Assembly (NCBI RefSeq): GCF_000221045.1
Contig: NC_015856.1
Span: forward strand, 3,988,542 to 4,052,541
Direction of reading: 5' to 3'
DNA from: Collimonas fungivorans Ter331
GTDB lineage: Bacteria; Pseudomonadota; Gammaproteobacteria; Burkholderiales; Burkholderiaceae_D
Length of the DNA: 64,000 nt
The position numbers were made by a program, and so were the translations under genes. Below are positions 37,134 through 47,339 of the stretch, one piece after another. Below the pieces are notes generated by a model. The model was not told the origin of the DNA and did no database searches. It was given only the letters and a program-made list of their open reading frames with translations. Positions within the stretch are counted from its first letter, which is position 1. Every line of letters begins with the position of its first letter.

Positions 37134-39140
37134 TCAGCCGCGGGGACGGCGGCGCGGCCCGCCTTGCGCGCCGTAATGCCCGCCGCCGGTTTGTCCGCCA
37201 GCCGCTTTGTTGGGGCGTGCCGGACGCGCAAAACCGTTACCGCCGCCATTGCGTCGTTGCTGTCCTGCATCAGGGAAGCCCAACGCGGTCTGCAACGGAT
37301 CCGGCTGCCGGCTGCGCGGCGGCTGACCGCCGCTGCCACCTTGCGGACGGCCCTGGCCGCCACCCGGGCCGCGGCCTTGATTGCCTCGCGGCTGACCGCC
37401 AAAGTTGCCGCGCGGCTGGCCGCCAAAACCCTGGTCGCCGCCACGGTAACCACCGCCGCCCGGGCCTTGCGGGGCACTATCCGCGCGATTGCCGTTAGGC
37501 TGGCGATCCTTGTTGAAATCGGGACGGCCTTTGCCGCCGCCGGCGCCTTGGCCGGCAGCCGGCTTGTCCAGGCCGTGCGCAGCCAGCATGTCGCGTACTG
37601 CGTTTTCATCCAGTTCTTCCCAGCGGCCGCGCTTGAGGCCGCGCGGCAGCGTCATGGCGCCGTAACGGGTACGGATCAGGCGCGACACGGTCAGGCCGAT
37701 GGCCTCGAACATGCGGCGCACTTCGCGGTTGCGGCCTTCGCCGATCACCACGCGATACCATTTATTGATGCCTTCACCGCCGCCATCGGCAATTTTCGTG
37801 AATTGCGCCACGCCGTCTTCCAGCTCGACGCCGGCCAGCAGTTTCTGGCGCATGCCCTGCTCCAGTTCGCCTAAGGTACGCACCGCGTATTCGCGGTCGA
37901 TGCCGTAGCGCGGGTGCATCAGGCGGTTAGCCAGGTCGCCGGAGGTGGTAAACAGCAGCAAACCTTCGGTGTTGAAGTCCAGCCGTCCGACGGCCAGCCA
38001 TTTGGCCGCCTTCATGTTCGGCAAACGGTCGAATACCGATGGCCGTCCGTCCGGGTCGTTGTGGCTGACGATTTCGCCGGCCGGCTTGTGGTACACCAGC
38101 ACTCGCGGCGGACGCTTGCTGACTTTACGCTGCAGCAGCTTGCCGTTGATGCGGACTTGATCGGTTGGCAAGATACGCTGGCCGATATGGGCCGGTTCGC
38201 CATTGACCGAAACCCGGCCGGCGATGATCAGCTCTTCCATGTCGCGGCGCGAACCGAGGCCGACATCCGCCAGGACCTTGTGCAATTTTGGTGCATCGTC
38301 TTCGGCGGTGAGGTCGCGCCGCACGCTTTTCTGCGCCTGACGGCCGGCGGCATCTTCTGCCGTGACCAGGGTATCGAACGATTCTGAGGTAACAAACGAG
38401 AATGCTTCGTCGGCGTCGCCGCCACGGCTTGGCTTGCCGCCACGCGGCCCCTGCCCTGGCTTGCCGTTCTGCGCCAGCGGCTTCTTGCCCTTTGGCTGAC
38501 GCTCGCGCGAATTGCGTTCGCCGTTGCGGCCAGCGCCGTTATTGCGGTCGCCGCGCTGCTGGCGCGGTTCGCCTGCCGCCGGATCGCCGGCCGGCGCTTG
38601 GACTTGCGCAACACTTGGCTGGCCTTCCGTCACGGCGGCGTTGCCCGCTTCAGCAGCGGAACTGGCCGCTGCCGCCGATTCTTGCGCACGCTGGGCGGCG
38701 CGATTGCTGCGCAGGGCGCGCGGACCGCGCACGCCGCGCTTGGCAGGCCGTTCCCTGGCTGGCGCCTCCGATATTTCCTGATTTGCAACAACCGGAACAA
38801 CAACCGCCGGCGCCGCCTCCACCACAAATTCAACCGCAGTACTCGGTTCAACCACGACCTGGACCTTCTTGCGCGGCGCAGCCTTGGGCTTGGCCGGCGT
38901 AGCTGTTTCGGCGGCGACAGCTGTTTCAGCCGCGCCGGACTCGGCTGCCGCAACAGCTTTCTTGCGCGGCGCGCGGGCCGGCTTGGCCGGCTCTGCCGCA
39001 GCCGCTGCCGGAACAGCGGCGTCCGCCGCAATCGGCGCATCAGCCGCAACCTTGCGCGCTCTAGGCTTTTTAGCTGGCTTCGGGTCAGTGGTGGCAGTCA
39101 GGTCGACGACCGGTGCATCATTGGAACTAGGTGGGTTCAT
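37134..39140 (-). CDS. rluB: 23S rRNA pseudouridine synthase RluB with long low-complexity extensions
   Basis: 668 aa, more than twice E. coli RluB. The catalytic core is at about 285-545: S4 domain ([18 protein letters not shown]), then the RsuA/RluB fold with catalytic Asp in [13 protein letters not shown] and [13 protein letters not shown]. Residues 1-280 are Ala/Pro/Lys-rich and disordered; 550-668 is Gly/Arg/Gln-rich with RGG-like runs, likely RNA-binding. It modifies U2605 of 23S rRNA. The start overlaps the scpB end by 14 bp. Confidence 0.93.
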   Translation of the reverse strand: MNPPSSNDAPVVDLTATTDPKPAKKPRARKVAADAPIAADAAVPAAAAAEPAKPARAPRKKAVAAAESGAAETAVAAETATPAKPKAAPRKKVQVVVEPSTAVEFVVEAAPAVVVPVVANQEISEAPARERPAKRGVRGPRALRSNRAAQRAQESAAAASSAAEAGNAAVTEGQPSVAQVQAPAGDPAAGEPRQQRGDRNNGAGRNGERNSRERQPKGKKPLAQNGKPGQGPRGGKPSRGGDADEAFSFVTSESFDTLVTAEDAAGRQAQKSVRRDLTAEDDAPKLHKVLADVGLGSRRDMEELIIAGRVSVNGEPAHIGQRILPTDQVRINGKLLQRKVSKRPPRVLVYHKPAGEIVSHNDPDGRPSVFDRLPNMKAAKWLAVGRLDFNTEGLLLFTTSGDLANRLMHPRYGIDREYAVRTLGELEQGMRQKLLAGVELEDGVAQFTKIADGGGEGINKWYRVVIGEGRNREVRRMFEAIGLTVSRLIRTRYGAMTLPRGLKRGRWEELDENAVRDMLAAHGLDKPAAGQGAGGGKGRPDFNKDRQPNGNRADSAPQGPGGGGYRGGDQGFGGQPRGNFGGQPRGNQGRGPGGGQGRPQGGSGGQPPRSRQPDPLQTALGFPDAGQQRRNGGGNGFARPARPNKAAGGQTGGGHYGAQGGPRRRPRG

Positions 39141-40050
39141 TATTCAGGTGTTGGTTATGCCGACCTGGCGTGGCTTCATCATCCGATTCGGACGCGTGGT
39201 CGTTGGTGTGGGTTTCATTCGATGCAAGCGATTCTATTTGCGAATGAGCAACTTCCTCATCCTCTGGCGCTGCATTTTCCGTCATGACTGCATCTACGAC
39301 ACTATCTTCTGTAGCTGGTTCTGCTGTCGGCAACTCATCGGTTGCAATATGGTCTTGCTCATCCTGGCTCATTTGTTCGGTCATCTGCTCGGATTGAAGC
39401 TCGTCGGCGGCGGCATCTTCCGCTTCCAGCGCCGCGGCAGCGTCGAGCACCGCGCTGGCTTCGATACTCGCTTCCAGCGCCTGCAATTCAAGCAGGTTGC
39501 CTTCCTGCATGTCATTCCTGGCAACTTGCTGCAGCGGCGGCAGCTGGTCCAGCGAGGTCAGGCCGAGATCGTCCAGGAACTGCTTGGTGGTGGCAAACAA
39601 TGCCGGGCGTCCAGGCACGTCGCGATGGCCGATGGCCTCGATCCAGCCGCGCTCTTCAAGCATTTTTACGGTCTGCGAATTGACTGTCACGCCCCGGATT
39701 TCCTCGATATCGCCGCGAGTGACCGGCTGGCGGTAAGCGATGATCGCCAGGGTTTCCATGGTCGCCCGCGAATATTTCGGCGGTTTTTCCGGATTCAGCC
39801 GCTCCAGGTAGATCTTCATCTCGGGCCGGCTCTGGAAGCGCCATCCGGTCGACAGGGCAACTACCTCGATGCCTTTGTCGACCCAGTCTTCACGCAATTC
39901 TTCCAGCATCGATCTGATCGTATCTGCATTGATTTCGCCGTCTTCTTCGCCGCCGGCCATGTACAACTTTTTCAAGTCGTTAAGCGACAGCGGCTCGTGA
40001 GCGCAGAGCAATGCAGTTTCGAGGACTTTCTTGGCCTCAATAATATTCAT
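39127..40050 (-). CDS. scpB: Segregation and condensation protein B
   Basis: 307 aa. Winged-helix ScpB core (about 1-185: [45 protein letters not shown]) with an acidic C-terminal tail rich in Glu/Asp/Ala. It works with SMC and ScpA in chromosome condensation. No scpA is next to it in the window; the overlap with rluB is the conserved feature of this locus. Confidence 0.94.
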   Translation of the reverse strand: MNIIEAKKVLETALLCAHEPLSLNDLKKLYMAGGEEDGEINADTIRSMLEELREDWVDKGIEVVALSTGWRFQSRPEMKIYLERLNPEKPPKYSRATMETLAIIAYRQPVTRGDIEEIRGVTVNSQTVKMLEERGWIEAIGHRDVPGRPALFATTKQFLDDLGLTSLDQLPPLQQVARNDMQEGNLLELQALEASIEASAVLDAAAALEAEDAAADELQSEQMTEQMSQDEQDHIATDELPTAEPATEDSVVDAVMTENAAPEDEEVAHSQIESLASNETHTNDHASESDDEATPGRHNQHLNNEPT

Positions 40051-40482
40051 GTACGACGTAGTTTATTTAAATTTTATTAAAAATTCGCAGAGCTCATGTT
40101 CAACGGCAGGCCGGGCCTGGTCAAAGAGAAAGCTGTTGATACTGCTGTCCAGCGCCCGTTAGAGGAGGATTAATGAGGGCGGGGACGATAAGACTGGAAT
40201 AAGACGGGTAACTGCGCCGCTCGTTCTTTCAATTTTGATCTGACCGGCGCCGACGCTGTAACTACGCTACCGGAGCCGATCCTGCTGCCAATCAAAAATG
40301 TTGAGAGACAGTTTAGCACAAAGCAGATGGGAAGGCGCACTGATCTTGCGGATGTGGTTATTTGACGATAGCCGGCAAACGGGGAATCGGCCGATCCGCT
40401 ATCGTCGGCGCCGGCAGCCTGCCGGGCCACCAATGTTCACCAATGCCCACCAAGGTCGCCTGCTGGCAAGAAAGTTGCTTAA
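40051..40482. other. Intergenic region between scpB and uraH
   Basis: 432 bp. The frames here lack coding character. A strong ribosome site (AGAGGAGGATTA) precedes a nine-codon frame at 40173-40202. No terminator, tRNA or repeat recognised. Confidence 0.5.
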
Positions 40483-40848
40483 TTAACTTCCACGATAAGT
40501 TGAGTAAGACCAGGGCGACACTACCAGGGGGACATGATAATTCTGATCGGCATGGGCAATCCCGAAAGCGAGCGTGACGCGGTCGACAAAACGCGGGCTT
40601 GGCAGGTCGATGCCTTGCGCGGCGAAATAGTCGCCGGCCGAGAACACCAGTTCATATTGGCCGGCCTGCATTTCCTCGCCCTGCAGCAAAGGCGCGTCGA
40701 CCCGGCCGTCCTGGTTGGTGACGGCGCTATTGAGCAGGTTGCGGCCGGCAGGAGTGACTGCATATAGTGCAATTTTGACACCGGCGCCCGGCTTGCCCTG
40801 GGTGATATCCAAAACATGTGTACTTAACTTTCCAAAAGCGTTTCCCAT
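40483..40848 (-). CDS. uraH: 5-hydroxyisourate hydrolase
   Basis: 121 aa transthyretin-like enzyme. LSTHVLDITQGKPG at the start, conserved His in YHVPLVVSPWSYSTYRGS, and the C-terminal YRGS tetrapeptide that separates HIU hydrolases from transthyretin. It hydrolyses 5-hydroxyisourate, the product of urate oxidation by PuuD. AGGGA lies before the ATG. Divergent from puuE. Confidence 0.97.
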   Translation of the reverse strand: MGNAFGKLSTHVLDITQGKPGAGVKIALYAVTPAGRNLLNSAVTNQDGRVDAPLLQGEEMQAGQYELVFSAGDYFAAQGIDLPSPRFVDRVTLAFGIAHADQNYHVPLVVSPWSYSTYRGS

Positions 40849-40994
40849 GGCATTTCCCTATATCGATTAGTTGAAAACGAGTATCGATCAAATGATATAC
40901 CGCAGGGTTCAGGTCAATATACTATCCGGCATATATTAATCATGGCTGCAGCCCACATAATCCAGAACACCAGATCAATACTCCAGGCCAAGCA

Positions 40995-41954
40995 ATGACT
41001 ATCAATACCGACCCCAATTATCCGCGCGACATGACCGGCTACGGCCGCACGCCGCCGCACCCGCAATGGCCGAACCGGGCCCGGATCGCCCTGCAGTTCG
41101 TCCTCAACTATGAAGAAGGCAGCGAAAACTGCGTGCTCGACGGCGACGCCGGCTCGGAAACCTTCCTCTCCGAGATCATCGGCGCCCAGAGTTTCCCGGC
41201 GCGCCACATGAGCATGGAATCCATATACGAATACGGTTCGCGCGCCGGCGTCTGGCGTTTGCTGCGCATGTTTGAAGAGCGCCGCCTGCCATTGACCGTG
41301 TTCGGTGTTGCGCGGGCGCTACAGCGCAACCCGGAAGCGACCGCCGCCTTCCAGGAACTGGGCCACGAAATCGCCTGCCACGGCCTGCGCTGGATCAGTT
41401 ACCAGAATATCGACGAAGCGACCGAACGCGCCCATATTGCCGAAGCCGTCGCCGTCATCAGGCAATTGACCGGCAGCGCCCCGCTCGGCTGGTACACCGG
41501 CCGCGATTCACCCAATACGCGCCGACTGGTGCTGGAACACGGCGGCTTCAGCTACGACGCCGACCACTACGGCGACGACCTGCCGTTCTGGGAACAGGTC
41601 CAGGTCAGTAATGGCACCGGCGAGACCCTGGTCAAGCCGCAGCTGATCGTGCCATACACGCTGGACACCAACGACATGCGCTTCGCCGCCATGCAAGGTT
41701 TCAATTCCGGCGCCCAGTTCTTCGATTACCTGAAAGACGCTTTCGACGTGCTGTACCGCGAAGGCGATCCGCACGGCCTGAACCAGCCGAAGATGCTGTC
41801 GATCGGCCTGCATTGCCGGCTGGTCGGCCGGCCCGGCCGCGCCGCCGCGCTGGCGCGTTTCCTCGATTATGTGCAGAGCCACGGCCAGGTATGGATCACT
41901 CGCCGCATCGACATCGCCGACCATTGGCGGGCGATCCATCCGTTTTCGGCATAA
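40995..41954 (+). CDS. puuE: Allantoinase PuuE (polysaccharide deacetylase-type)
   Basis: 319 aa NodB-fold protein. The opening YPRDMTGYGRTPPHPQWP and LNYEEGSE are hallmarks of PuuE, the metal-independent allantoinase that opens allantoin to allantoate, unrelated to AllB. HGLRWISYQ and RDSPNTRRL are further conserved parts. First of a plus-strand run with the porin, aldolase and tautomerase. Confidence 0.95.
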   Translation: MTINTDPNYPRDMTGYGRTPPHPQWPNRARIALQFVLNYEEGSENCVLDGDAGSETFLSEIIGAQSFPARHMSMESIYEYGSRAGVWRLLRMFEERRLPLTVFGVARALQRNPEATAAFQELGHEIACHGLRWISYQNIDEATERAHIAEAVAVIRQLTGSAPLGWYTGRDSPNTRRLVLEHGGFSYDADHYGDDLPFWEQVQVSNGTGETLVKPQLIVPYTLDTNDMRFAAMQGFNSGAQFFDYLKDAFDVLYREGDPHGLNQPKMLSIGLHCRLVGRPGRAAALARFLDYVQSHGQVWITRRIDIADHWRAIHPFSA

Positions 41955-42081
41955 CGTTTTTTAACCCGTCGTGGCGGTTCCACGGACCTTGCTTGAACAC
42001 GGACGCGTGTTATTTCAAATGAATAAAACCAGAGATTTATTTTCCACTTATTTGCGATCTTATAAAAACCAGGAGACAGGG

Positions 42082-43182
42082 ATGTACCCAGCTAAAAACA
42101 GATTACGAACACTGCAAGTTGCTGCCGCTCTCGGCGCGGCGGTCGCGCTGCCGGCGATGGCGCAAACTTCGGTGCAGGTCACCGGCCTGGTCGACACCTA
42201 CGTCGGCTCGATGAAATACAGCGGCGACTCAGGACGCACCAACGTCGTCAACAGCGGCGGCCTGACCACTTCCTGGATCGGCTTCAAGGGCACCGAGGAT
42301 CTCGGCGGCGGACTCAAGGCGAAGTTCAACCTGACCTCGTTCTTCCGCGCCGACACCGGCCAAGCCGGCCGCTTCGACGGCAATGAAACGCTGTTCTCGC
42401 GCGACGCCAATGTCGGCCTGATCGGCGGCTTCGGCGCCATCTCGCTGGGCCGCGACCTGGCGCCGAATTTCCTGCCGTCGATCCTGTTCAACCCGTTCGG
42501 CGATTCGTTCCAGCTGTCGCCGCTGATCCTGCACATGGACGTGCCTTGGTTCAATGCCTCCGGCTGGACCAACTCGGTCGCCGGCGATACCGGCTGGAGC
42601 AACGAAGTCATCTACACGACGCCAGATTTCGGCGGCCTGAAAGCCAACTTCCACTATCAGTTCGGGGAACAGGCAGGCAATACCGGCAAGAACAATATCG
42701 GCGCCAATGTCTTGTATTTCCACGGCCCGCTGGCGCTGACCGCCTACTACCAGCGCGTCAAGGTCAACAATCCGCTGGAACTGTCGCCGGGCAATGTGCA
42801 GCCGACCACCAACATCCCATTGCCAAGCGGCATGGTCGCCGCCCGCCAGTCGGCATGGTTCCTCGGCGCCACTTACGACTTCACCGTGGCCAAGCTGTTT
42901 GCGACCTACGACCAGACCTCGCATGACATCGACCTGAAAGACAAGACCCTGCAGCTCGGCACCAGCATCCCGCTGGGCCAGGGCGCGGTGCTGGCCTCCT
43001 GGGCCAACACCAAGCGTTCCGGCGCCGCGGTGGGCGAATCGCTCAAGCGCAATACGGCATCGCTGGGCTACGACTACAACATGTCGAAGCGCACCGACCT
43101 GTATGCGATCTACATGTACGACAAGATCACAGAGCAAACCGTCGGCAACAGCGTTGCCCTGGGCATCCGCCATCGCTTCTGA
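42082..43182 (+). CDS. Gram-negative porin (general diffusion type)
   Basis: 366 aa from the ATG at 42082 (AGGAGACAGGG upstream); the longer frame start is discarded. Signal peptide ending ALPAMAQ, then a 16-strand beta-barrel sequence (SSVQVTGLVDTYVG-like first strand, GFKGTEDLGGGLKAKF) ending in Phe (IRHRF), as needed for outer-membrane insertion. Its place in the purine cluster suggests uptake of urate, allantoin or related solutes. Followed by a terminator. Confidence 0.93.
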   Translation: MYPAKNRLRTLQVAAALGAAVALPAMAQTSVQVTGLVDTYVGSMKYSGDSGRTNVVNSGGLTTSWIGFKGTEDLGGGLKAKFNLTSFFRADTGQAGRFDGNETLFSRDANVGLIGGFGAISLGRDLAPNFLPSILFNPFGDSFQLSPLILHMDVPWFNASGWTNSVAGDTGWSNEVIYTTPDFGGLKANFHYQFGEQAGNTGKNNIGANVLYFHGPLALTAYYQRVKVNNPLELSPGNVQPTTNIPLPSGMVAARQSAWFLGATYDFTVAKLFATYDQTSHDIDLKDKTLQLGTSIPLGQGAVLASWANTKRSGAAVGESLKRNTASLGYDYNMSKRTDLYAIYMYDKITEQTVGNSVALGIRHRF

Positions 43183-43226
43183 TCGGCAGACAATGCAATA
43201 AATAAAGTGATACAGTAGTTGCATCG

Positions 43227-43263
43227 ATGCGCGCCGATCGCTTTGCCGACCGGCGCGCATTTT
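43227..43263 (+). terminator. Rho-independent terminator after the porin gene
   Basis: Perfect 10-bp GC-rich stem (ATGCGCGCCG/CGGCGCGCAT), 14-nt loop, then TTTTAA. It should separate strong porin expression from the aldolase gene. Confidence 0.85.
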
Positions 43264-43278
43264 AACGTTTGGATTCCT

Positions 43279-44025
43279 ATGCCGGCAGATTCCGCCATCA
43301 GCAGCGCCGAGTGGCAGGTACGCAAGGACCTGGCTGCCTGCTATCGCCTGTGCGCCCTGAAGCGCTGGGACGACCTGATCTACACCCACATCTCGGCCTC
43401 GGTGCCGGACGAACCGGGGCATTTCCTGCTCAATCCGTTCGGCTATCGCTTCGATGAAGTATGCGCATCGAACCTGGTCAAGATCGATGCCCGGGGACAG
43501 GTCGTCGGCGCTTCGCCGTACCAGGTCAACGTCAGCGGCTTCGCGATTCACGGCGCAGTCCATGCGGCCAGGCCGGACGCCGTGTGCGTCATGCATCTGC
43601 ACAATGTCAACGCGGTCGCGGTCAGCACCCTGGCCGACGGCTTGCTGCCGATTTCCCAGCACGCGCTGCGCTTTTATGAACAGATCGCCTATCACGACTA
43701 CGAGGGCCTGGCGCTGACGCCGACAGAACAGGATCGCATGGTCGAGCGGCTGGGCCAGCTGCCGGCCATGCTGCTGCGCAATCACGGCAGCCTGGTATGC
43801 GGCCGCACCGTGGCCGAAGCCTACGTCCTCATGGATACGCTGGACAAAGCTTGCGAAATCCAGCTCAAGGCCAATGCCGGCGGCCGCCGCTTGAACATGC
43901 CGGCGCAGGACATTTGCCGCAAGACGCGCGACCAGCTGCTCGGCGACGGCAGCCCTGAAGGCCTGCTGGAATGGCCTGCCCTGCTGCGCCAGCTGGATGC
44001 CATGGCGCCCGGCTACCAGCACTGA
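43279..44025 (+). CDS. Class II aldolase/adducin-family protein
   Basis: 248 aa from the ATG at 43279; a TTG further upstream lies in the terminator. Class II aldolase fold with metal-binding His in MHLHNVNAV (HxH) and NHGSLVCG. Members are zinc-dependent aldolases, epimerases or decarboxylases, so no reaction can be fixed. No clear ribosome site. Lies 24 bp before a tautomerase gene, within the purine region but not a known step of urate breakdown. Confidence 0.85.
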   Translation: MPADSAISSAEWQVRKDLAACYRLCALKRWDDLIYTHISASVPDEPGHFLLNPFGYRFDEVCASNLVKIDARGQVVGASPYQVNVSGFAIHGAVHAARPDAVCVMHLHNVNAVAVSTLADGLLPISQHALRFYEQIAYHDYEGLALTPTEQDRMVERLGQLPAMLLRNHGSLVCGRTVAEAYVLMDTLDKACEIQLKANAGGRRLNMPAQDICRKTRDQLLGDGSPEGLLEWPALLRQLDAMAPGYQH

Positions 44026-44049
44026 CCATTTTTTACAGAAAGGATTTTT

Positions 44050-44232
44050 ATGCCGACTTTTAACGTACAACTTTTCGAAGGCCGCAGCACCGAGCAAAAA
44101 CGCGCTTTTGTCAAAGCCATCACCGAAGTCACCTGCCAGACGCTGGACTGCGGGCCGGAATCGGTGGACATCATCATCCAGGAGGTCAAACGCGAAAACT
44201 GGGCCACCGCCGGCAAGCTGTGGTCCGACTGA
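44050..44232 (+). CDS. 4-oxalocrotonate tautomerase-family protein
   Basis: 60 aa, the full length of a 4-OT subunit. After removal of Met the N-terminus is the catalytic Pro (PTFNVQLFEGRS), followed by EQKRAFVKAITEVT. The family tautomerises 2-hydroxy-dienoates and similar enols as hexamers. AAAGGA lies before the ATG. Likely co-transcribed with the aldolase; substrate unknown. Confidence 0.9.
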   Translation: MPTFNVQLFEGRSTEQKRAFVKAITEVTCQTLDCGPESVDIIIQEVKRENWATAGKLWSD

Positions 44233-44256
44233 GCTTGTAAAACATCGCTACATGAA

Positions 44257-44278
44257 AAAAGGAGCCGAAGCTCCTTTT
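44257..44278. terminator. Bidirectional terminator, tautomerase / hutH
   Basis: 9-bp perfect stem AAAAGGAGC/GCTCCTTTT with a CGAA loop, T/A runs on both strands, between convergent genes. Confidence 0.85.
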
Positions 44279-44301
44279 ACCGCGGCAGTCAGATACATAC
44301 G

Positions 44302-45930
44302 TCAGGCAAACTCGCCGATCTTCTCGACCACCGCATGACGCACCGAACCGCTCACCACAAACGACTGCGCCACCGCGATATCGTTGTGGAACCAGCGGTC
44401 GCCTTCCAGGCAAGCCGGGATCTGGCGGCGGATTTCCTGGTACGCCGCTTGCGTGCCTTGGCCCAATACGAAACCAGGCAGCAAATCTTCCGTCATGGTC
44501 AAGGCCTGCGCCGCCAGCAGCATCTCGACACCGATGATGTATTGCGTGTTCGCCACTACGGTGGCCGCCTTGCGTGCGCACCAGGTCGAGTTCGAGACGT
44601 GGTCTTCGCTGTTGCCCTTGGCCGGGATGCTGTCGACGCTGCCCGGCATGCACAGGGTGCGGTTTTCCATCACCAGCGAACTGAGCGAACATTGCACCAC
44701 CGGATAGCCGGTATTGACGCCGCGTACGCCGCTCATCAGGTTGCGCGGCAAACCCCACGACAAGGTCGGATCGATCAGGCGCGCCACACGACGTTCGCAG
44801 ATGCTGCCGAGGTCGGTGATCGCCATGGCCAGCAAGTCCATCGCCTGCGCCAGGTACTGGCCGTGGAAATTGCCGCCGGAGATGATCTCGAAGCCGCCGC
44901 CTTCCTTATCGAAGATCAGCGGGTTGTCGGTGGCGGAGTTGATTTCCTTGTCGACAATGTTGTCGATATAGTCAAGGGCATCGAACACCGGGCCGTAGAC
45001 TTGCGGCGAGCAGCGCAGCGAATACACATCCTGGATACGGGCGGTGTAGGGAATATCGGTGCGGCGCAGTTCTTCCGGAAACTGCACGGCGCGCGCTTCA
45101 TGCGTGGTGCGGGTCGATCCCGACAGCAGCTTGCGGATGATGGCGGCGGTCTTGATCTGGCCGGCGTGCGGACGCGCTTGCTGGATACGGTGGTCGAACG
45201 CCGCCATTTCGGCGCGCATCGCTTCCAGCGTCAGGCCCAGCGATAAACAGGCATCGCTCAGCAGGTTGCGCGCATCGTGGGCCACCAATACCGCCACCGC
45301 CAGCGAGGCGGTGCAGCCATTGATCAGGGCCGAGGCGTCCTTCGCCTTCAAGTCAAACTTGACCGGACCGACGCCAGACTTGGTGATCGCCTCAGGCGCA
45401 CGCATGCGCTGGCCCTGGTACATCACTTCGGCTTCATCGAAACCGGCAATCGCTGCCGCCAGGTAGGACAACGGCGCCAGATCGCCGGAAGCGCCGACCG
45501 AACCCTTCTGCGGCATGATCGGATGGATGCCGGCATTGAGGAAAGCGAGCAGGCGATCCACCACTTCCACCCGCGGCGCCGAATAGTTGCTGGCGAAGGC
45601 GTTGGCGCGCAACAGCATGGTGGCGCGGCTAACTTCTTCCGAGAACGGTTCGCCGATGCCGGCGCAGTGGGCCTTGATCAACTGGGTCTGGAACAGTTCG
45701 ATGTGTTCGACCTTGATCCGGGTGTCTTTCAGCAGGCCGACGCCGGTGTTGAAGCTGTACATCATCGGCGCTTCGTCGTGCATCCAGGTCGCTTCGATGT
45801 AGTCGCGGCTTTCTTTCAGGGCGGCGCGCGAGGTGTCGGCCAGGGCCACCGGCAGGTGCGGTGCGCGGGCGACGTCGACCACTTGCTGCGCAGTCAGGTT
45901 GAAGCCGTCGATGGTGATGGTTTGGGACAT
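44302..45930 (-). CDS. hutH: Histidine ammonia-lyase-like aromatic amino acid lyase
   Basis: 542 aa, slightly longer than typical HutH (about 510). The ASGD tripeptide source of the MIO cofactor is intact (GSVGASGDLAPLSY), and FNTGVGLL, IKAHCAGIG (His at the position of the selectivity His) and NSEDHVSN match HutH rather than PAL. It would deaminate His to urocanate. No other hut gene is near; it lies in the purine region, followed upstream by puuD on the same strand, so a different in vivo substrate is possible. Confidence 0.82.
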   Translation of the reverse strand: MSQTITIDGFNLTAQQVVDVARAPHLPVALADTSRAALKESRDYIEATWMHDEAPMMYSFNTGVGLLKDTRIKVEHIELFQTQLIKAHCAGIGEPFSEEVSRATMLLRANAFASNYSAPRVEVVDRLLAFLNAGIHPIMPQKGSVGASGDLAPLSYLAAAIAGFDEAEVMYQGQRMRAPEAITKSGVGPVKFDLKAKDASALINGCTASLAVAVLVAHDARNLLSDACLSLGLTLEAMRAEMAAFDHRIQQARPHAGQIKTAAIIRKLLSGSTRTTHEARAVQFPEELRRTDIPYTARIQDVYSLRCSPQVYGPVFDALDYIDNIVDKEINSATDNPLIFDKEGGGFEIISGGNFHGQYLAQAMDLLAMAITDLGSICERRVARLIDPTLSWGLPRNLMSGVRGVNTGYPVVQCSLSSLVMENRTLCMPGSVDSIPAKGNSEDHVSNSTWCARKAATVVANTQYIIGVEMLLAAQALTMTEDLLPGFVLGQGTQAAYQEIRRQIPACLEGDRWFHNDIAVAQSFVVSGSVRHAVVEKIGEFA

Positions 45931-46034
45931 GAAAACTCCAGATTTAAATATGGGAGGACGAGCGCGGAAGCCGCTTGAGCATGATTGCTCAATCAGCTTC
46001 CGGCTTCCGGGATGAGAATGGGGTACCGCCCGGC

Positions 46035-47288
46035 TTACTTGGCGCCGGAGGTATACCAGGTGCCGATCAGGGCCCGCTCTTCGTCGGTGATGTGAGTCAG
46101 GTTAGCCAGCGGCATCGCCTTCAGTTGCACGGCTTGCTGGTAGACCTTGTCGGCATGCTGCCGGATCTGGTCTGCAGTCTGCAGCATCACGCCGGCCGGC
46201 GCCGTGGCAAAACCCGGCTGGGTCGGCTGCGCCGAATGGCAGGTGGCGCAACGCTGGCCGATGATTTCCTGGATATGCGCCATGTCGGCGCTCGGCGCCG
46301 CAACTGCTGCGGGAGCGCCGGCCACGGCAGCCTCTGCCTTGGCCACAGGCGCCACCGGCGGCACCGGACGCGGTGCAATGGCGATCGCTACCGCCAGCAG
46401 CAAGGCCACGCCGGCAATCGGATAACCGAACGACACGCGGCCGGCATGGCGCAGGTTGAAGAAGTGGCGGATCAGGGCGCCGGCGGCAATGATCGCAGCC
46501 AGGATCAGCCAGTTGTACGGATGGCTGTAGGTCATGCCGTAGTGGTTGCTGATCATGATGAACAGCACCGGCAGCGTGAAGTAGTTGTTGTGCACGCTGC
46601 GCTGTTTGGCTTTCTTGCCGTAGATGGGATCCGGCGATTTGCCGACGCGCATCGCTTCCACCAGCTTGCGCTGGCCCGGGATGATCACCATCAGCACGTT
46701 ACCCACCATCATGGTGCCGATCATGGCGCCGACATGGATATAGGCAGCGCGGCCGCTCAGCAAGTGCGACAGCACATAGGCGGCGGCCACGATGAACAGG
46801 TACATGACGATGCCGAGCAGGCCTTCGCGCTTGCCCAGCGGCGAGCGGCACAGCAGATCGTATACGGTCCAGCCGATCACCAGTGTGCCGAGGCCGACGC
46901 CGATCGCCTGCCAGGTGCTGAGGTCAGCCACATCCTTGTTGATCATCATCGCCGACGCATTGAAGTAATAGACGATGAACAGCATGGCGAAGCCCGACAG
47001 CCAGGTGGCGTAGGCTTCCCATTTGAACCAGTGCAGCTCTTCCGGCAGCTCGGCCGGCGCCACCAGGTATTTTTGCGGATTGTAGAAGCCACCGCCATGG
47101 ACCGCCCACAATTCTCCGGACACGCCTTTCTTGGCCAGGTCGGAGCCGGCTTTCGGCGGCCGGATCGAATTGTCCAGCCAGACGAAATAGAAGGACGCGC
47201 CGATCCAGGCGATGCCCGTGATCAGGTGCAGCCAGCGGACCAGCAGGTTGAGCCATTCGACCCCGTACGAAACTAACAATGCATCCAT
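46035..47288 (-). CDS. puuD: Urate hydroxylase PuuD (membrane, cytochrome c-linked)
   Basis: 417 aa. About eight membrane helices (WLNLLVRWLHLITGIAWIGASFY at the start) and a C-terminal periplasmic cytochrome c domain with CATCH near residue 344. This is the PuuD architecture, which oxidises urate to 5-hydroxyisourate and passes electrons to the respiratory chain, replacing uricase. Its product is the substrate of UraH. Upstream of hutH on the same strand, divergent from the LysR gene. Confidence 0.94.
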   Translation of the reverse strand: MDALLVSYGVEWLNLLVRWLHLITGIAWIGASFYFVWLDNSIRPPKAGSDLAKKGVSGELWAVHGGGFYNPQKYLVAPAELPEELHWFKWEAYATWLSGFAMLFIVYYFNASAMMINKDVADLSTWQAIGVGLGTLVIGWTVYDLLCRSPLGKREGLLGIVMYLFIVAAAYVLSHLLSGRAAYIHVGAMIGTMMVGNVLMVIIPGQRKLVEAMRVGKSPDPIYGKKAKQRSVHNNYFTLPVLFIMISNHYGMTYSHPYNWLILAAIIAAGALIRHFFNLRHAGRVSFGYPIAGVALLLAVAIAIAPRPVPPVAPVAKAEAAVAGAPAAVAAPSADMAHIQEIIGQRCATCHSAQPTQPGFATAPAGVMLQTADQIRQHADKVYQQAVQLKAMPLANLTHITDEERALIGTWYTSGAK

Positions 47289-47339
47289 GTCTTCCCCAAC
47301 GATTATTACTCGTCTGCCACCGCGGGCTCTGCAAACGAT

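Noticed and set aside
40170-40433. Minus-strand 87-codon frame in the scpB-uraH gap
   Set aside because: No ribosome site, no coding bias, no recognisable motif.
42229-44097. Minus-strand 622-codon open frame opposite the porin and aldolase genes
   Set aside because: Antisense shadow of GC-rich genes; the plus-strand proteins are clear family members and the frame has no recognisable domain.
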